From Granulosicoccaceae bacterium (GTDB taxonomy: Bacteria; Pseudomonadota; Gammaproteobacteria; DAOVJZ01), in assembly GCA_030632035.1 (NCBI GenBank), contig DAOVJZ010000011.1:1-15272 (forward strand): a DNA stretch of 15,272 bases. Direction: 5' to 3'. A program made the translations under genes and the position numbers. Positions within the stretch are counted from its first letter, which is position 1; each line of letters opens with the position of its first letter. Below, piece by piece: positions 1 to 7,405 of this stretch. The notes below the pieces were generated by a model. That model was not told where the DNA came from, did no database searches, and was given only the letters and a program-made list of their open reading frames with translations.

Positions 1-30
1 AACTCTTTATTTTCTACCGCAACAAACGTA

Positions 31-44
31 GCAGTTTTCACTGC
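31..44 (-). other. Small hairpin downstream of lpd
   Basis: Read on the minus strand, GCAGT and ACTGC form a 5-bp stem closed by a GAAA tetraloop, about 40 nt past the lpd stop. No uridine run follows it, so it is not a classic intrinsic terminator. It could be an RNA 3'-end stabiliser or chance. The other bases of 1-85 show no gene. Confidence 0.25.
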
Positions 45-85
45 CTATGTGGCAATATATCTATATTTTGATACCGCACAAATTT

Positions 86-1519
86 TTACTTTCTTTTACG
101 CGCAATATGAATAGCGTTACCACGAACATCCAGTGCGGCTTCGTGTACGGCTTCGGATAATGTAGGATGGGCGAACATGGTCACAGCTAAATCTTCACTG
201 CTGGTGCCAAATTCCATTGCAATCACAGCCTGTGCAACCAGTTCGGAACAATGTGGGCCGATCATGTGTACACCGAGTACGCGATCTGTTTTGGCATCAG
301 CCAGCACCTTGACCATGCCACTGGTATCACCCAATGCACGTGCACGACCACTGGCGGCAAACGGGAATATGCCGGTGTTGTAATCAATACCTTCAGTTTT
401 TAATGTTTGTTCTGTTTTACCCGTCCACGCAATTTCCGGTGTAGTGTAAATAACAGAAGGAATGAGATCATAATTGACTTCGGCATGATGTCCGGCAATT
501 TTCTCGGCTACCATAATACCCTCTTCACTGCCCTTATGAGCCAGCATGGGACCACGCACAATATCACCAATCGCATAAACATTCGGCAGGTTGGTGCAAC
601 ATTGTTCATCTACATGCACCACCCCCCATTCATCCAGTATCAGTTCGGTATCAGGTGATGCCAGTTCATCGGTGTTGGGTCTACGTCCTACCGCAACGAT
701 CAATTTATCGACTTTCTCGTGACAGGTTTCATCCTTGTGCTGATATTCAACATCCACTTGTCCTTTTTTAACTTCACATGAAACAACACGTGCACCCAAA
801 CGAATATCCAGTCCTTGTTTGGTAAATAACTTCAAGCCTTCTTTGGCAATCTGTTCATCGGCCATGGTCAGGAAGCTATCCTGTGCTTCCAGTAAAACAA
901 CTTCGGCACCCAGACGACGCCAGACACTGCCTAGTTCCAGACCAATCACACCACCACCGATAACACCCAGTTTCTTTGGCACCGAATCAAATGACAATGC
1001 GGCTGTTGAATCGACAATATGTTCTCCATCCAGCGGGGCAGAAGGGATTTCCATTGAATGTGAACCGGAAGCAAGGATTATGTGTGTTGCTTCCAGAGCC
1101 TGTTTTTTACCATCGTGAGCTGTGACTTCGACATTATTCTGTGCCATGAGCATGCCATGACCTTCATAAGAGCTAACGCCATTGCTTTTAAACAGGCCGG
1201 CGATGCCTTGTGTTAATTCAGACACGACCTTTTGTTTGCGCTGCATCATGGCCGGCAGGTTTAGTTTGGCACTTTTTATATCAACACCGTGTTCGGCAAT
1301 ACCATTATTGGCCAATTCATAAAGTTCGGATGATTCAAGCAAAACTTTGGACGGGATACATCCGACATTCAGGCAAGTCCCGCCTAATGAAGGTTTGTTG
1401 TCATCATTCAGCCATTTATCAACACAGGCAGTCTTGAGACCAAGTTGCGCACAGCGGATTGCGGCCACATAGCCAGCGGGACCGGCACCGATTACAACGA
1501 CATCAAATTTGTCTGCCAT
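86..1519 (-). CDS. lpd: Dihydrolipoyl dehydrogenase (E3 of 2-oxoglutarate dehydrogenase)
   Basis: This is the FAD- and NAD-dependent E3 flavoprotein that reoxidises the dihydrolipoyl group on the E2 subunit in the cytoplasm. Seen in the 477-residue protein: an N-terminal FAD-binding GAGPAGY at residues 11-17, the redox disulfide in GGTCLNVGCIPSK (C49 and C54), a second nucleotide-binding glycine motif GGGVIGLE near residue 190, the FAD contact YAIGD near residue 318, and the C-terminal HPTLSE motif (H451 and E456) that forms the catalytic His-Glu pair. Length is normal for the family. The ATG is preceded by AGGGA about 8 nt upstream. It is the last gene of sucA-sucB-lpd, separated from sucB by 163 bp carrying a palindromic element. 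As the only E3 visible it may also serve other 2-oxoacid dehydrogenases, but its position ties it to the SucAB complex. Confidence 0.97.
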   Translation of the reverse strand: MADKFDVVVIGAGPAGYVAAIRCAQLGLKTACVDKWLNDDNKPSLGGTCLNVGCIPSKVLLESSELYELANNGIAEHGVDIKSAKLNLPAMMQRKQKVVSELTQGIAGLFKSNGVSSYEGHGMLMAQNNVEVTAHDGKKQALEATHIILASGSHSMEIPSAPLDGEHIVDSTAALSFDSVPKKLGVIGGGVIGLELGSVWRRLGAEVVLLEAQDSFLTMADEQIAKEGLKLFTKQGLDIRLGARVVSCEVKKGQVDVEYQHKDETCHEKVDKLIVAVGRRPNTDELASPDTELILDEWGVVHVDEQCCTNLPNVYAIGDIVRGPMLAHKGSEEGIMVAEKIAGHHAEVNYDLIPSVIYTTPEIAWTGKTEQTLKTEGIDYNTGIFPFAASGRARALGDTSGMVKVLADAKTDRVLGVHMIGPHCSELVAQAVIAMEFGTSSEDLAVTMFAHPTLSEAVHEAALDVRGNAIHIARKRK

Positions 1520-1595
1520 TTAAATATTCCCTGTTTTGGTCATGATGGATACGTCACTTTGTTCCTTAATCCATTCTGTATTAAATTAAAGTAAT

Positions 1596-1676
1596 GTCAT
1601 CTCGACTGAGTGTTAAATACGAATGGAGAGATCTAGAATAAAGATTCCTCCACTCATTGTATTCGGTCGAAATGAC
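1596..1676. repeat. REP-like imperfect palindrome between sucB and lpd
   Basis: An 81-bp imperfect palindrome fills half of the 163-bp sucB-lpd gap. The outer arms GTCATCTCGAC (1596-1606) and GTCGAAATGAC (1666-1676) pair at 10 of 11 positions, and the remaining pair is G-U compatible in RNA. The inner arms GGAGAGATCT (1625-1634) and AGATTCCTCC (1642-1651) pair at 8 of 10 around a 7-base loop. The GTCATTTCGACCGAA-type edge resembles extragenic palindromes scattered in many bacterial genomes; that family assignment is from memory. Lying inside an operon, it may shield upstream mRNA from 3' exonucleases or lower lpd expression relative to sucAB. Confidence 0.7.
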
Positions 1677-1682
1677 CAATAT

Positions 1683-2900
1683 TCAAACTTCTAGCAGAAT
1701 ACGCGCCGGATCTTCCAGTAGTTCCTTGATCGTCACCAGAAACTGAACAGCACCGCGACCATCAATAATACGATGATCATAAGACAGTGCCAGATACATC
1801 ATGGGACGAATCACAATCTCATCATTTTCCACCACCGGTTTTTTGTTAATCGCATGCATTCCCAGAATAGCGCTTTGGGGTGGATTCAATATCGGTGTTG
1901 ATAGCATGGAACCAAACACACCACCATTGGTAACCGTAAACGTACCTCCGGTAATATCTTCAATCGACAATGAACCGTTTTGTGCCTTTTGACCAAAATC
2001 CTTAATCAGCGATTCTATCTGTGACATGCTGAGTTGATCGGCATCACGCAGAATAGGCACAATCAAACCACGTGGTGAACCAACTGCGATGCCCACATCA
2101 TAGAAACCGTGATAAACAATATCATCACCCTCAATTGAAGCATTTACTTCCGGAAATTGTTTCAGTGCCTCGACTGCCGCCTTTACAAAAAAGGACATAA
2201 AACCCAGCTTTACACCGTATTGCTCTACAAATCGATCCTGGTATTTGGCACGCATATCCATAATCGGTTGCATGTTTACTTCGTTAAAGGTGGTCAGAAT
2301 CGCCGCTGTCTGCTGGGCATCAACCAACCGCTCGGCAACACGCTTGCGCAGACGGGTCATGGGAACGCGTTTCTCTGGACGATCACCGCTGATATCCTGA
2401 ATGGGTGCCGGCGTTGTCGGAGCCGCGGCAAATGATTTTTCCGGTGCCGGCGGTTTGGGTATACCTTGTCCCTTAGCCAGATGGGCCTGTATATCTTCTT
2501 TCAGGATACAACCACCCTTGCCGGTTCCTGTAACCTGATCAGCAGATAAATTATGCTCTGCCAGCAGTCGACGTGCTGCGGGGGAAACGATACCTTCTTC
2601 ATTAGTAGTTTCGCTTACCGTTTCTGTCACTGTCTCTTTCACAGGGGCATTGGCCGCCACAGCACCCGCTTCCAGATGTGCAATGACCTGCTGGGCCAAT
2701 ACGGTTGCGCCTTCATTCTCGACAATATCTGATAACACACCATCATTCGGGGCGGGCACTTCAAACACAACTTTGTCAGTTTCAATTTCTACCAGCACAT
2801 CATCACGTTTGACAGCATCACCCGGCTTTTTATGCCATATACCAATCGTTCCATCCGATACAGATTCTGGAAAACCGGGAACTTTTATTTCAATTGCCAT
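1683..2900 (-). CDS. sucB: Dihydrolipoyllysine-residue succinyltransferase (E2)
   Basis: This is the E2 core of the 2-oxoglutarate dehydrogenase complex; it transfers the succinyl group from lipoyl-lysine to CoA. Domains in the 405-residue protein: one lipoyl domain at residues 1-75 with the lipoylated lysine K43 in ETDKVVFEVP, an acidic and Thr-rich linker, a peripheral subunit-binding domain near residues 104-140 (SPAARRLLAEH, GTGKGG), a Pro/Ala-rich linker near 146-170, and the catalytic domain to the end with the active-site motif HRIIDGRG (H376, D380). A single lipoyl domain and the sucA neighbour indicate SucB rather than pyruvate dehydrogenase E2. The ATG has AAGGA at good spacing. It lies 47 bp downstream of sucA, so the two are almost surely co-transcribed. 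Confidence 0.97.
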   Translation of the reverse strand: MAIEIKVPGFPESVSDGTIGIWHKKPGDAVKRDDVLVEIETDKVVFEVPAPNDGVLSDIVENEGATVLAQQVIAHLEAGAVAANAPVKETVTETVSETTNEEGIVSPAARRLLAEHNLSADQVTGTGKGGCILKEDIQAHLAKGQGIPKPPAPEKSFAAAPTTPAPIQDISGDRPEKRVPMTRLRKRVAERLVDAQQTAAILTTFNEVNMQPIMDMRAKYQDRFVEQYGVKLGFMSFFVKAAVEALKQFPEVNASIEGDDIVYHGFYDVGIAVGSPRGLIVPILRDADQLSMSQIESLIKDFGQKAQNGSLSIEDITGGTFTVTNGGVFGSMLSTPILNPPQSAILGMHAINKKPVVENDEIVIRPMMYLALSYDHRIIDGRGAVQFLVTIKELLEDPARILLEV

Positions 2901-2947
2901 TGCTCGTCCTTTTTATTCTTTCTTTATCTATTTATATAGCAGGAAAT

Positions 2948-5782
2948 TTATTCTTCGCTGCCAAATGCCTCATTTAGGAGATCCTGTAATTGTTTTACAT
3001 GTAATACATGTGAACCCACTGCAGGAGCCGCTGAAGCCGGACGACCTGCATACAAGAGGTAAGCACGATCACCCAACACAGTACGTATATGATGCTGAGT
3101 CATATACCAGGCACCCTGGTTCTTGGGTTCTTCCTGGCACCAGATAAACTCTTCTGCATTTTCATAGCGCGCAAACTCTGCTACCAGTTCCTTTTTCGGG
3201 AATGGATAAAGCTGTTCAATCCTGAGAAGCACTGTATCGATATGATTTTCTTTTGTGCGTTTATCCAGCAAATCGTAGTAAACCTTGCCAGTACACATCA
3301 CCACGCGTTTTACTTTCTTATCATCTATTGTGCTTTCTGCATCAGGTATCACTCGCTGGAATTTACCCTCAGAAAAATCTTCCAATGAGTTCACTGCATT
3401 GCGATGACGTAATAAACTTTTTGGTGTAAATGCGATCAATGGCTTCTTTTTGGTGGCCAGCATTTGTCTGCGAATCAAATGAAACATTTGTGCCGGAGTG
3501 GTTGGCACACAAACACGAATGTTATGCTCGGCACATAATTGTAAATAGCGTTCCAATCTTGCCGACGAATGTTCTGGCCCCTGCCCTTCATAGCCGTGTG
3601 GCAAAAACATGGCAAGATTGCATAAACGATTCCATTTTTGTTCGCCAGCACTGATAAATTGATCAATCACAACCTGTGCATTATTGGCAAAATCACCAAA
3701 CTGCGCTTCCCAGATAACCAGGGTGCCTGGTTCAGTTGTTGCGTAACCATATTCAAAGGCAAGCACAGCCTCCTCTGATAATAATGAATTGATAACCAGA
3801 AAATTACCATTGGCATCAGGCAAGTGTCGCAACGGGATATAGGATTCACCATCTTGCTGGTTATACAAAACTGCATGACGATGGAAGAATGTACCACGTC
3901 CGCAATCCTGTCCAGATAAACGTACGTGATGTCCCTGACTGATCAAGCTCGCATAGGCAAGCGTTTCGGCAAAGCCCCAATCGACAGGTAATGCACCAGA
4001 TGCCATTTTGTGACGATTGTTCATTATTTTTTCAACACTGTTATGCAGTTCAAAACCATCTGGTAATTTATGTAACTGTTCAGAAGCTTCACGAATAAAT
4101 TCCAGTGATACCGCTGTTTCTGCGTTGGTAGTGACATCATCACCCAGATAGGGATACCACACACCAGCATAGGGATAACGTGCTTTTTTATTAGAAATAA
4201 TTTCCGGTACAACACAATGCCCTGCATCCAGGCTGTCACGGTATTGCTGTATATACTGATCAACATCACTGTCTTTAATGACTTCTTCCATTTCAAGTCG
4301 CTTGCGGTATATATCCAGCACAGTTGGCTTGGCCTTCACTGTCTTGTACATCATGGGTTGTGTTGCAAAAGGTTCATCGGCTTCACTGTGACCATGACGG
4401 CGATAACAAACCATATCAATCACCACGTCCTTCTTGAACTTCATGCGATAGTCCAGTGCAATACGGGTAACAAATAAAACAGCTTCTGGATCATCCCCGT
4501 TCACATGCAGGATGGGTGCATTCACCATCTTGGCCACATCTGTGCAATACAGAGTTGAGCGTGCATCCTGCTGGTTACTGGTGGTAAAACCAATCTGGTT
4601 ATTAACCACGATATGAACCGTGCCTTTGGTTGAATACCCGCGTGACTGGGACATATTCAGTGTCTCCATCACCACACCCTGACCAGCAAACGAGGCATCA
4701 CCATGAATTACAACTGGAACAACCCGATCACCATCCTTGTCACCAGAGCGGTCTTGTCTGGCTCGCGCTGACCCTTCTACAACCGGCCCGACAATCTCCA
4801 GATGTGATGGATTAAAGGCGAGTGCAATATGCACACGACCATCTGGTGTCTGGATATTGGATGAGAACCCCATATGGTATTTCACATCACCAGAACCACT
4901 ACCGTTGTTTTTTTTCTTTCCTTCAAATTCAAGAAATAATTCAGAAGGAACTTTACCCATGATATTGACCAGTACATTCAAACGACCACGATGCGCCATA
5001 CCTAGCACGACTTCTTTTACACCTTGTTTCCCTGAACGCAAGATGATTTCATCTAACATTGGAATCAGGCTTTCTGCGCCTTCGAGTGAAAATCGCTTTT
5101 GACCTACATATCGGGTATGTAAATATTTCTCAAGACCTTCGGCAGCAGCAACACGATTAAGTAAGCGTTTCTTTTCTTCAACTGAATATTCAGGCACACC
5201 ATGAACATTTTCCAACTGCTCCTGTAACCAGCGTTTTTCTTCTGTATCGATGATGTGCATATATTCCGCACCGACATTACCACAATAGGTGCGTGATAAA
5301 ATATCCAGGATTTCTTTTAATGGGAGACGATCAACTCCAGCCAGTGAACCAGAACTGAATACGGTGTCCAAATCAGCATTACTCAAACCATGATGCTCAA
5401 GATGCATGTCCGGTACATCAGGTAACTCGCGTCGACCTAATGGATCAAAACTGGCACGTTGATGTCCGCGGAAACGATAGGCATTGAGTAATTGCAGAAC
5501 ACGAATTTGTTTATCTTCACTTGAAAGTGAACTGATGCAAGGTGATTTTTTCTTGCGCGATAACTGGCGGAAGGATTCACGGATTTCAGAATGAGGGGTA
5601 TCAACAGAGTGGCCATTAACACGAGGCAGACTATCAAAATAAGATTTCCAGTTGGCATCAACAGAAGAAGGATCTTGCAGATAATCTTCGTAGAGTTGCT
5701 CCAGATAAACAGCATTACTACCGGCCAGACATGAGCTGGCCCATTCTTCCTGCAGTGTTTTACGGTGCTGTTTTTCACCCAT
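2948..5782 (-). CDS. sucA: 2-oxoglutarate dehydrogenase E1 component
   Basis: This is the thiamine-diphosphate-dependent E1 that decarboxylates 2-oxoglutarate and passes the succinyl group to the lipoyl arm of SucB. With the ATG at 5780-5782 the protein has 944 residues, close to the family norm. Seen: the N-terminal E2-binding segment with SNAVYLEQLYEDYL, HRGRLNVL at 264-271, KYHMGFS at 301-307 (H303), FNPSHLE at 323-329, and the TPP/Mg region HGDASFAGQG (360-369) to NNQIGF (394-399). H264 and H303 match the active-site histidines of E. coli SucA (H260, H298) by context. The same frame stays open to a GTG at 5891-5893 and would add 37 residues, but these do not look like a family N-terminus and have no ribosome site. 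The chosen ATG has only a weak AGG about 9 nt upstream. Confidence 0.96.
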   Translation of the reverse strand: MGEKQHRKTLQEEWASSCLAGSNAVYLEQLYEDYLQDPSSVDANWKSYFDSLPRVNGHSVDTPHSEIRESFRQLSRKKKSPCISSLSSEDKQIRVLQLLNAYRFRGHQRASFDPLGRRELPDVPDMHLEHHGLSNADLDTVFSSGSLAGVDRLPLKEILDILSRTYCGNVGAEYMHIIDTEEKRWLQEQLENVHGVPEYSVEEKKRLLNRVAAAEGLEKYLHTRYVGQKRFSLEGAESLIPMLDEIILRSGKQGVKEVVLGMAHRGRLNVLVNIMGKVPSELFLEFEGKKKNNGSGSGDVKYHMGFSSNIQTPDGRVHIALAFNPSHLEIVGPVVEGSARARQDRSGDKDGDRVVPVVIHGDASFAGQGVVMETLNMSQSRGYSTKGTVHIVVNNQIGFTTSNQQDARSTLYCTDVAKMVNAPILHVNGDDPEAVLFVTRIALDYRMKFKKDVVIDMVCYRRHGHSEADEPFATQPMMYKTVKAKPTVLDIYRKRLEMEEVIKDSDVDQYIQQYRDSLDAGHCVVPEIISNKKARYPYAGVWYPYLGDDVTTNAETAVSLEFIREASEQLHKLPDGFELHNSVEKIMNNRHKMASGALPVDWGFAETLAYASLISQGHHVRLSGQDCGRGTFFHRHAVLYNQQDGESYIPLRHLPDANGNFLVINSLLSEEAVLAFEYGYATTEPGTLVIWEAQFGDFANNAQVVIDQFISAGEQKWNRLCNLAMFLPHGYEGQGPEHSSARLERYLQLCAEHNIRVCVPTTPAQMFHLIRRQMLATKKKPLIAFTPKSLLRHRNAVNSLEDFSEGKFQRVIPDAESTIDDKKVKRVVMCTGKVYYDLLDKRTKENHIDTVLLRIEQLYPFPKKELVAEFARYENAEEFIWCQEEPKNQGAWYMTQHHIRTVLGDRAYLLYAGRPASAAPAVGSHVLHVKQLQDLLNEAFGSEE

Positions 5783-5821
5783 GGTCCCGAACCTGTTGCC
5801 TTTTTGGTCCCAGACAGGGAC
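5783..5821 (-). promoter_or_regulatory. GGGACC-rich sucA leader with alternative pairing
   Basis: In mRNA sense, GTCCC (5817-5821) can pair with GGGAC at 5807-5811 across a 5-base loop. It can equally pair with a second GGGAC at 5784-5788, which is part of the GGGACC that directly abuts the sucA ATG. The second pairing would bury the start region. It could be a translational switch, a DNA operator (GTCCC-N5-GGGAC) near the predicted start of transcription, or chance. Confidence 0.3.
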
Positions 5822-5822
5822 T

Positions 5823-5850
5823 CTTATATAAGGTAGGTCGGCAAGAACAA
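5823..5850 (-). promoter_or_regulatory. sucA: Candidate sucA promoter
   Basis: On the minus strand TTGTTC (5845-5850) lies 16 nt from TATAAG (5823-5828), a fair -10 with a weak -35. Transcription would begin near 5816, inside the GGGAC palindrome at 5807-5821. This is tentative; activator-dependent promoters often have poor -35 boxes, but no activator site is recognised. Confidence 0.3.
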
Positions 5851-5908
5851 AAAAATCTGCAGAATTTCTTTTAAATTCAGAGGGATTGCGCACAAATTGT
5901 CAGTTGAT

Positions 5909-5928
5909 TCCCTTTTTTCAAAAAGGGA
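5909..5928. repeat. AT-rich palindrome between the SseB-like gene and sucA
   Basis: TCCCTTTTT (5909-5917) and AAAAAGGGA (5920-5928) are perfect inverted arms of 9 bp with 2 bases between them. It lies 38 bp beyond the SseB-like stop and upstream of the sucA promoter candidate. No uridine run follows on either strand, so a terminator role is uncertain. Confidence 0.4.
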
Positions 5929-5965
5929 TTAAACCAGCGAATTGATAAATCAGTGGATTTGGGGA

Positions 5966-6421
5966 CTATTCACTATCAGGCGTGGCAATCTTGACCTTGA
6001 ACATGTCTTTTTTGGCCTGTTCATTGACCAATTGCTGGATCATGTCCGGATCCAGATCGACACCATTATCCAGATCCGGATTAATGGAAATACCGCTGCC
6101 AAGGGCTATTTTTGCCAGTACTTCATGGAATTCCATCAACATGCCGCCCTCGTCATAACCGGGAAACTGGCTCACGAAATCCCGCGACCTGTCTGGACTA
6201 CTGAACAGGATCATGACCGGCATACCCTCTTCGGCCTCCAGTACCAGTGGCTGGGCCAGATTATCACTTGGCACACCATCATCGGTGGTAGCAGGCGCAA
6301 CAGGCATAAATACCTGTGCATCCAGCAATTGGGACATAAATTCATCAGCAGATATTTCACCATTCTGCATGTCCAGCATGCGCTGTTCCAGCTCGTTACG
6401 AGGTTCAAATGTGGTTGTCAT
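5966..6421 (-). CDS. SseB N-terminal domain family protein
   Basis: A 151-residue cytoplasmic protein without signal peptide or membrane segment. It fits the SseB_N family: an N-terminal helix NELEQRMLDMQNGEIS followed by DEFMSQLLDAQVFMPV, a central strand region VLEAEEGMPVMILFSS, then FPGYDEGGMLMEFHEVLAKI and the typical GSGISINPDLDNGVDLDPDMIQQLV segment near the end. The family is named after the E. coli enhanced-serine-sensitivity protein; its molecular role is not established. It is shorter than E. coli SseB and appears to hold only the N-terminal domain. GGA lies about 8 nt before the ATG. It is transcribed away from slyX, and its 183-bp separation from sucA, with a palindrome between, suggests sucA has its own promoter. 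Confidence 0.75.
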   Translation of the reverse strand: MTTTFEPRNELEQRMLDMQNGEISADEFMSQLLDAQVFMPVAPATTDDGVPSDNLAQPLVLEAEEGMPVMILFSSPDRSRDFVSQFPGYDEGGMLMEFHEVLAKIALGSGISINPDLDNGVDLDPDMIQQLVNEQAKKDMFKVKIATPDSE

Positions 6422-6452
6422 GGATATCCAGTAATTAGGTTCAGATTGGGGA

Positions 6453-6458
6453 TATAAT
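6453..6458 (+). promoter_or_regulatory. slyX: Candidate -10 box for slyX
   Basis: A perfect TATAAT lies 46 bp before the slyX start in the 83-bp divergent region. No good -35 is visible at 16-18 bp. The same AT-rich patch read on the minus strand contains TATTAT and could serve the SseB-like gene, so the region may hold overlapping divergent promoters. Confidence 0.4.
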
Positions 6459-6504
6459 AATGAAATCTGGCTCGGGAATCATTGGCTGAAAGAGAATTAT
6501 TACT

Positions 6505-6708
6505 ATGGAAAACCGCGTAATTGAACTGGAAACCCGCCTGTCATTTCAGGAGGACACCATTCACGAACTTAATGAGGTAGTTACCCGTCAACAAAACCAG
6601 ATTGATGTCCTGCAAGAACAGGTAAGTGAACTCAAAAAACGGGTGCAATCAGTATCAACTTCCAACATCAAGGATGAGGGGGAAGAAACACCGCCTCCGC
6701 ATTATTGA
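6505..6708 (+). CDS. slyX: SlyX family protein
   Basis: A 67-residue, highly charged protein and the only plus-strand gene in the window. Residues 1-50 form a continuous heptad-type helix (ENRVIELETRL, then HELNEVVTRQQNQIDVLQEQVSELKKRV), consistent with the SlyX coiled coil, and it ends in PPPHY, the tail typical of SlyX. The family is small, cytoplasmic and widespread in gammaproteobacteria; its biochemical role is unknown, and the E. coli gene is named for its position beside slyD. No slyD is present here. AAAGAGA about 9 nt upstream is a plausible ribosome site. It converges on the CxxC-protein gene, with a long inverted repeat between them. Confidence 0.9.
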   Translation: MENRVIELETRLSFQEDTIHELNEVVTRQQNQIDVLQEQVSELKKRVQSVSTSNIKDEGEETPPPHY

Positions 6709-6724
6709 ACACTTTCATAACTAG

Positions 6725-6852
6725 ATGATTAAGTTCCTCAAGCGGATGATGGCAAGGCGAAAAGAAATGAGAATGCGGAATTTACATACTAGTAAATGAG
6801 CAATTCGAATTTCTTTTCAACGCAGACAGGGCCGCTTCAGGGACTTAATCAT
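6725..6852. repeat. 128-bp nested inverted repeat between convergent genes
   Basis: The outer arms 6725-6745 and 6832-6852 pair at 19 of 21 positions, beginning with a perfect ATGATTAAGT / ACTTAATCAT and ending in AAGCGG / CCGCTT. Inside are GAAAAGAAAT (6759-6768) with ATTTCTTTTC (6809-6818), GAAT (6771-6774) with ATTC (6803-6806), and ATTTAC (6780-6785) with GTAAAT (6792-6797) around a 6-base loop. The whole can fold as one long cruciform or RNA hairpin. It begins 17 bp after the slyX stop and overlaps the last codons of the minus-strand gene. Either a mobile palindromic repeat (MITE-like) or a two-way terminator would fit. No flanking target duplication is evident. Confidence 0.85.
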
Positions 6853-7405
6853 GGAAATAAAAATATCGCCATTCGCTGTTAGTCGCTTCTTGTAAAACCG
6901 ACATCAGTTCATCTGATGGCACAGCCTCATTAGGAAAAATATTATTCACTTCAATAAAGAAACTGGCCGTACCAGCTGAATGACGCCAGTTTAGATCTTT
7001 TGTTTCACCACTGAAATCACAATCCGGACATGACCATTGAATACTCTTGTCTTTATTCCATTGTTCAAGGACTTGTTTTGTATTTATTATCTCTTTACGA
7101 CAGGAAGGACAGCGCGGGTTATTTGTGTGTTTTGAAATAATGAATTGCGGTGTATCTTCTGGCCGAATAAGGCGAATATGACAAAATGCCTTACCCTCTT
7201 CGCTCGGTGCCAGTTCCACACTGGGGGAACAACCCAGAAAAATAATCAATTGCAAAAAATCATCCCCCACCAGATAGGAATCGGGTGTTCCATCCAGAGG
7301 AGATTCAATAAATTTTAAATTCTGTAATGCATCCGTTAAAACCTTTAAATCCGGCTGTTCATTACAATCAAGCGGGTGTAATACCAGACTTTTATTTTCG
7401 ATCAT
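6845..7405 (-). CDS. Uncharacterised protein with a putative zinc ribbon, coupled to SCO
   Basis: I do not recognise this 186-residue protein. It has no signal peptide or membrane segment. It contains two CxxC pairs, C99-P-S-C102 and C126-P-D-C129, spaced like a zinc ribbon (RCPSCRKEI and WSCPDCDF), inside an otherwise mixed alpha/beta sequence rich in acidic residues. The start ATG overlaps the TGA of the SCO gene (ATGA), so translation is likely coupled, and no independent Shine-Dalgarno is seen. The pairing suggests a role near copper delivery or respiratory oxidase assembly, but that is inference from position only. The final codons and the TAA stop lie in the right arm of the long inverted repeat, so the C-terminus (FHD) may have been reset by repeat insertion. 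Confidence 0.8.
   Translation of the reverse strand: MIENKSLVLHPLDCNEQPDLKVLTDALQNLKFIESPLDGTPDSYLVGDDFLQLIIFLGCSPSVELAPSEEGKAFCHIRLIRPEDTPQFIISKHTNNPRCPSCRKEIINTKQVLEQWNKDKSIQWSCPDCDFSGETKDLNWRHSAGTASFFIEVNNIFPNEAVPSDELMSVLQEATNSEWRYFYFHD

Noticed and set aside
2650..3147. 165-codon plus-strand open frame spanning sucB and sucA
   Set aside because: It crosses the ends of two secure genes on the opposite strand and has no family features.
4024..4296. Alternate-frame minus-strand open frames inside sucA, as a possible frameshift
   Set aside because: The sucA frame is continuous from start to stop through this region, so there is no frameshift to explain.
5783..5893. 37-residue N-terminal extension of SucA from a GTG start
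   Set aside because: It has no ribosome site, no resemblance to the family N-terminus, and contains the likely promoter and leader hairpin; the ATG at 5780-5782 gives the normal length.
5942..6457. 171-codon plus-strand open frame antisense to the SseB-like gene
   Set aside because: The minus-strand SseB_N pattern is clear; the plus-strand frame has no recognisable motif and starts inside the intergenic region.
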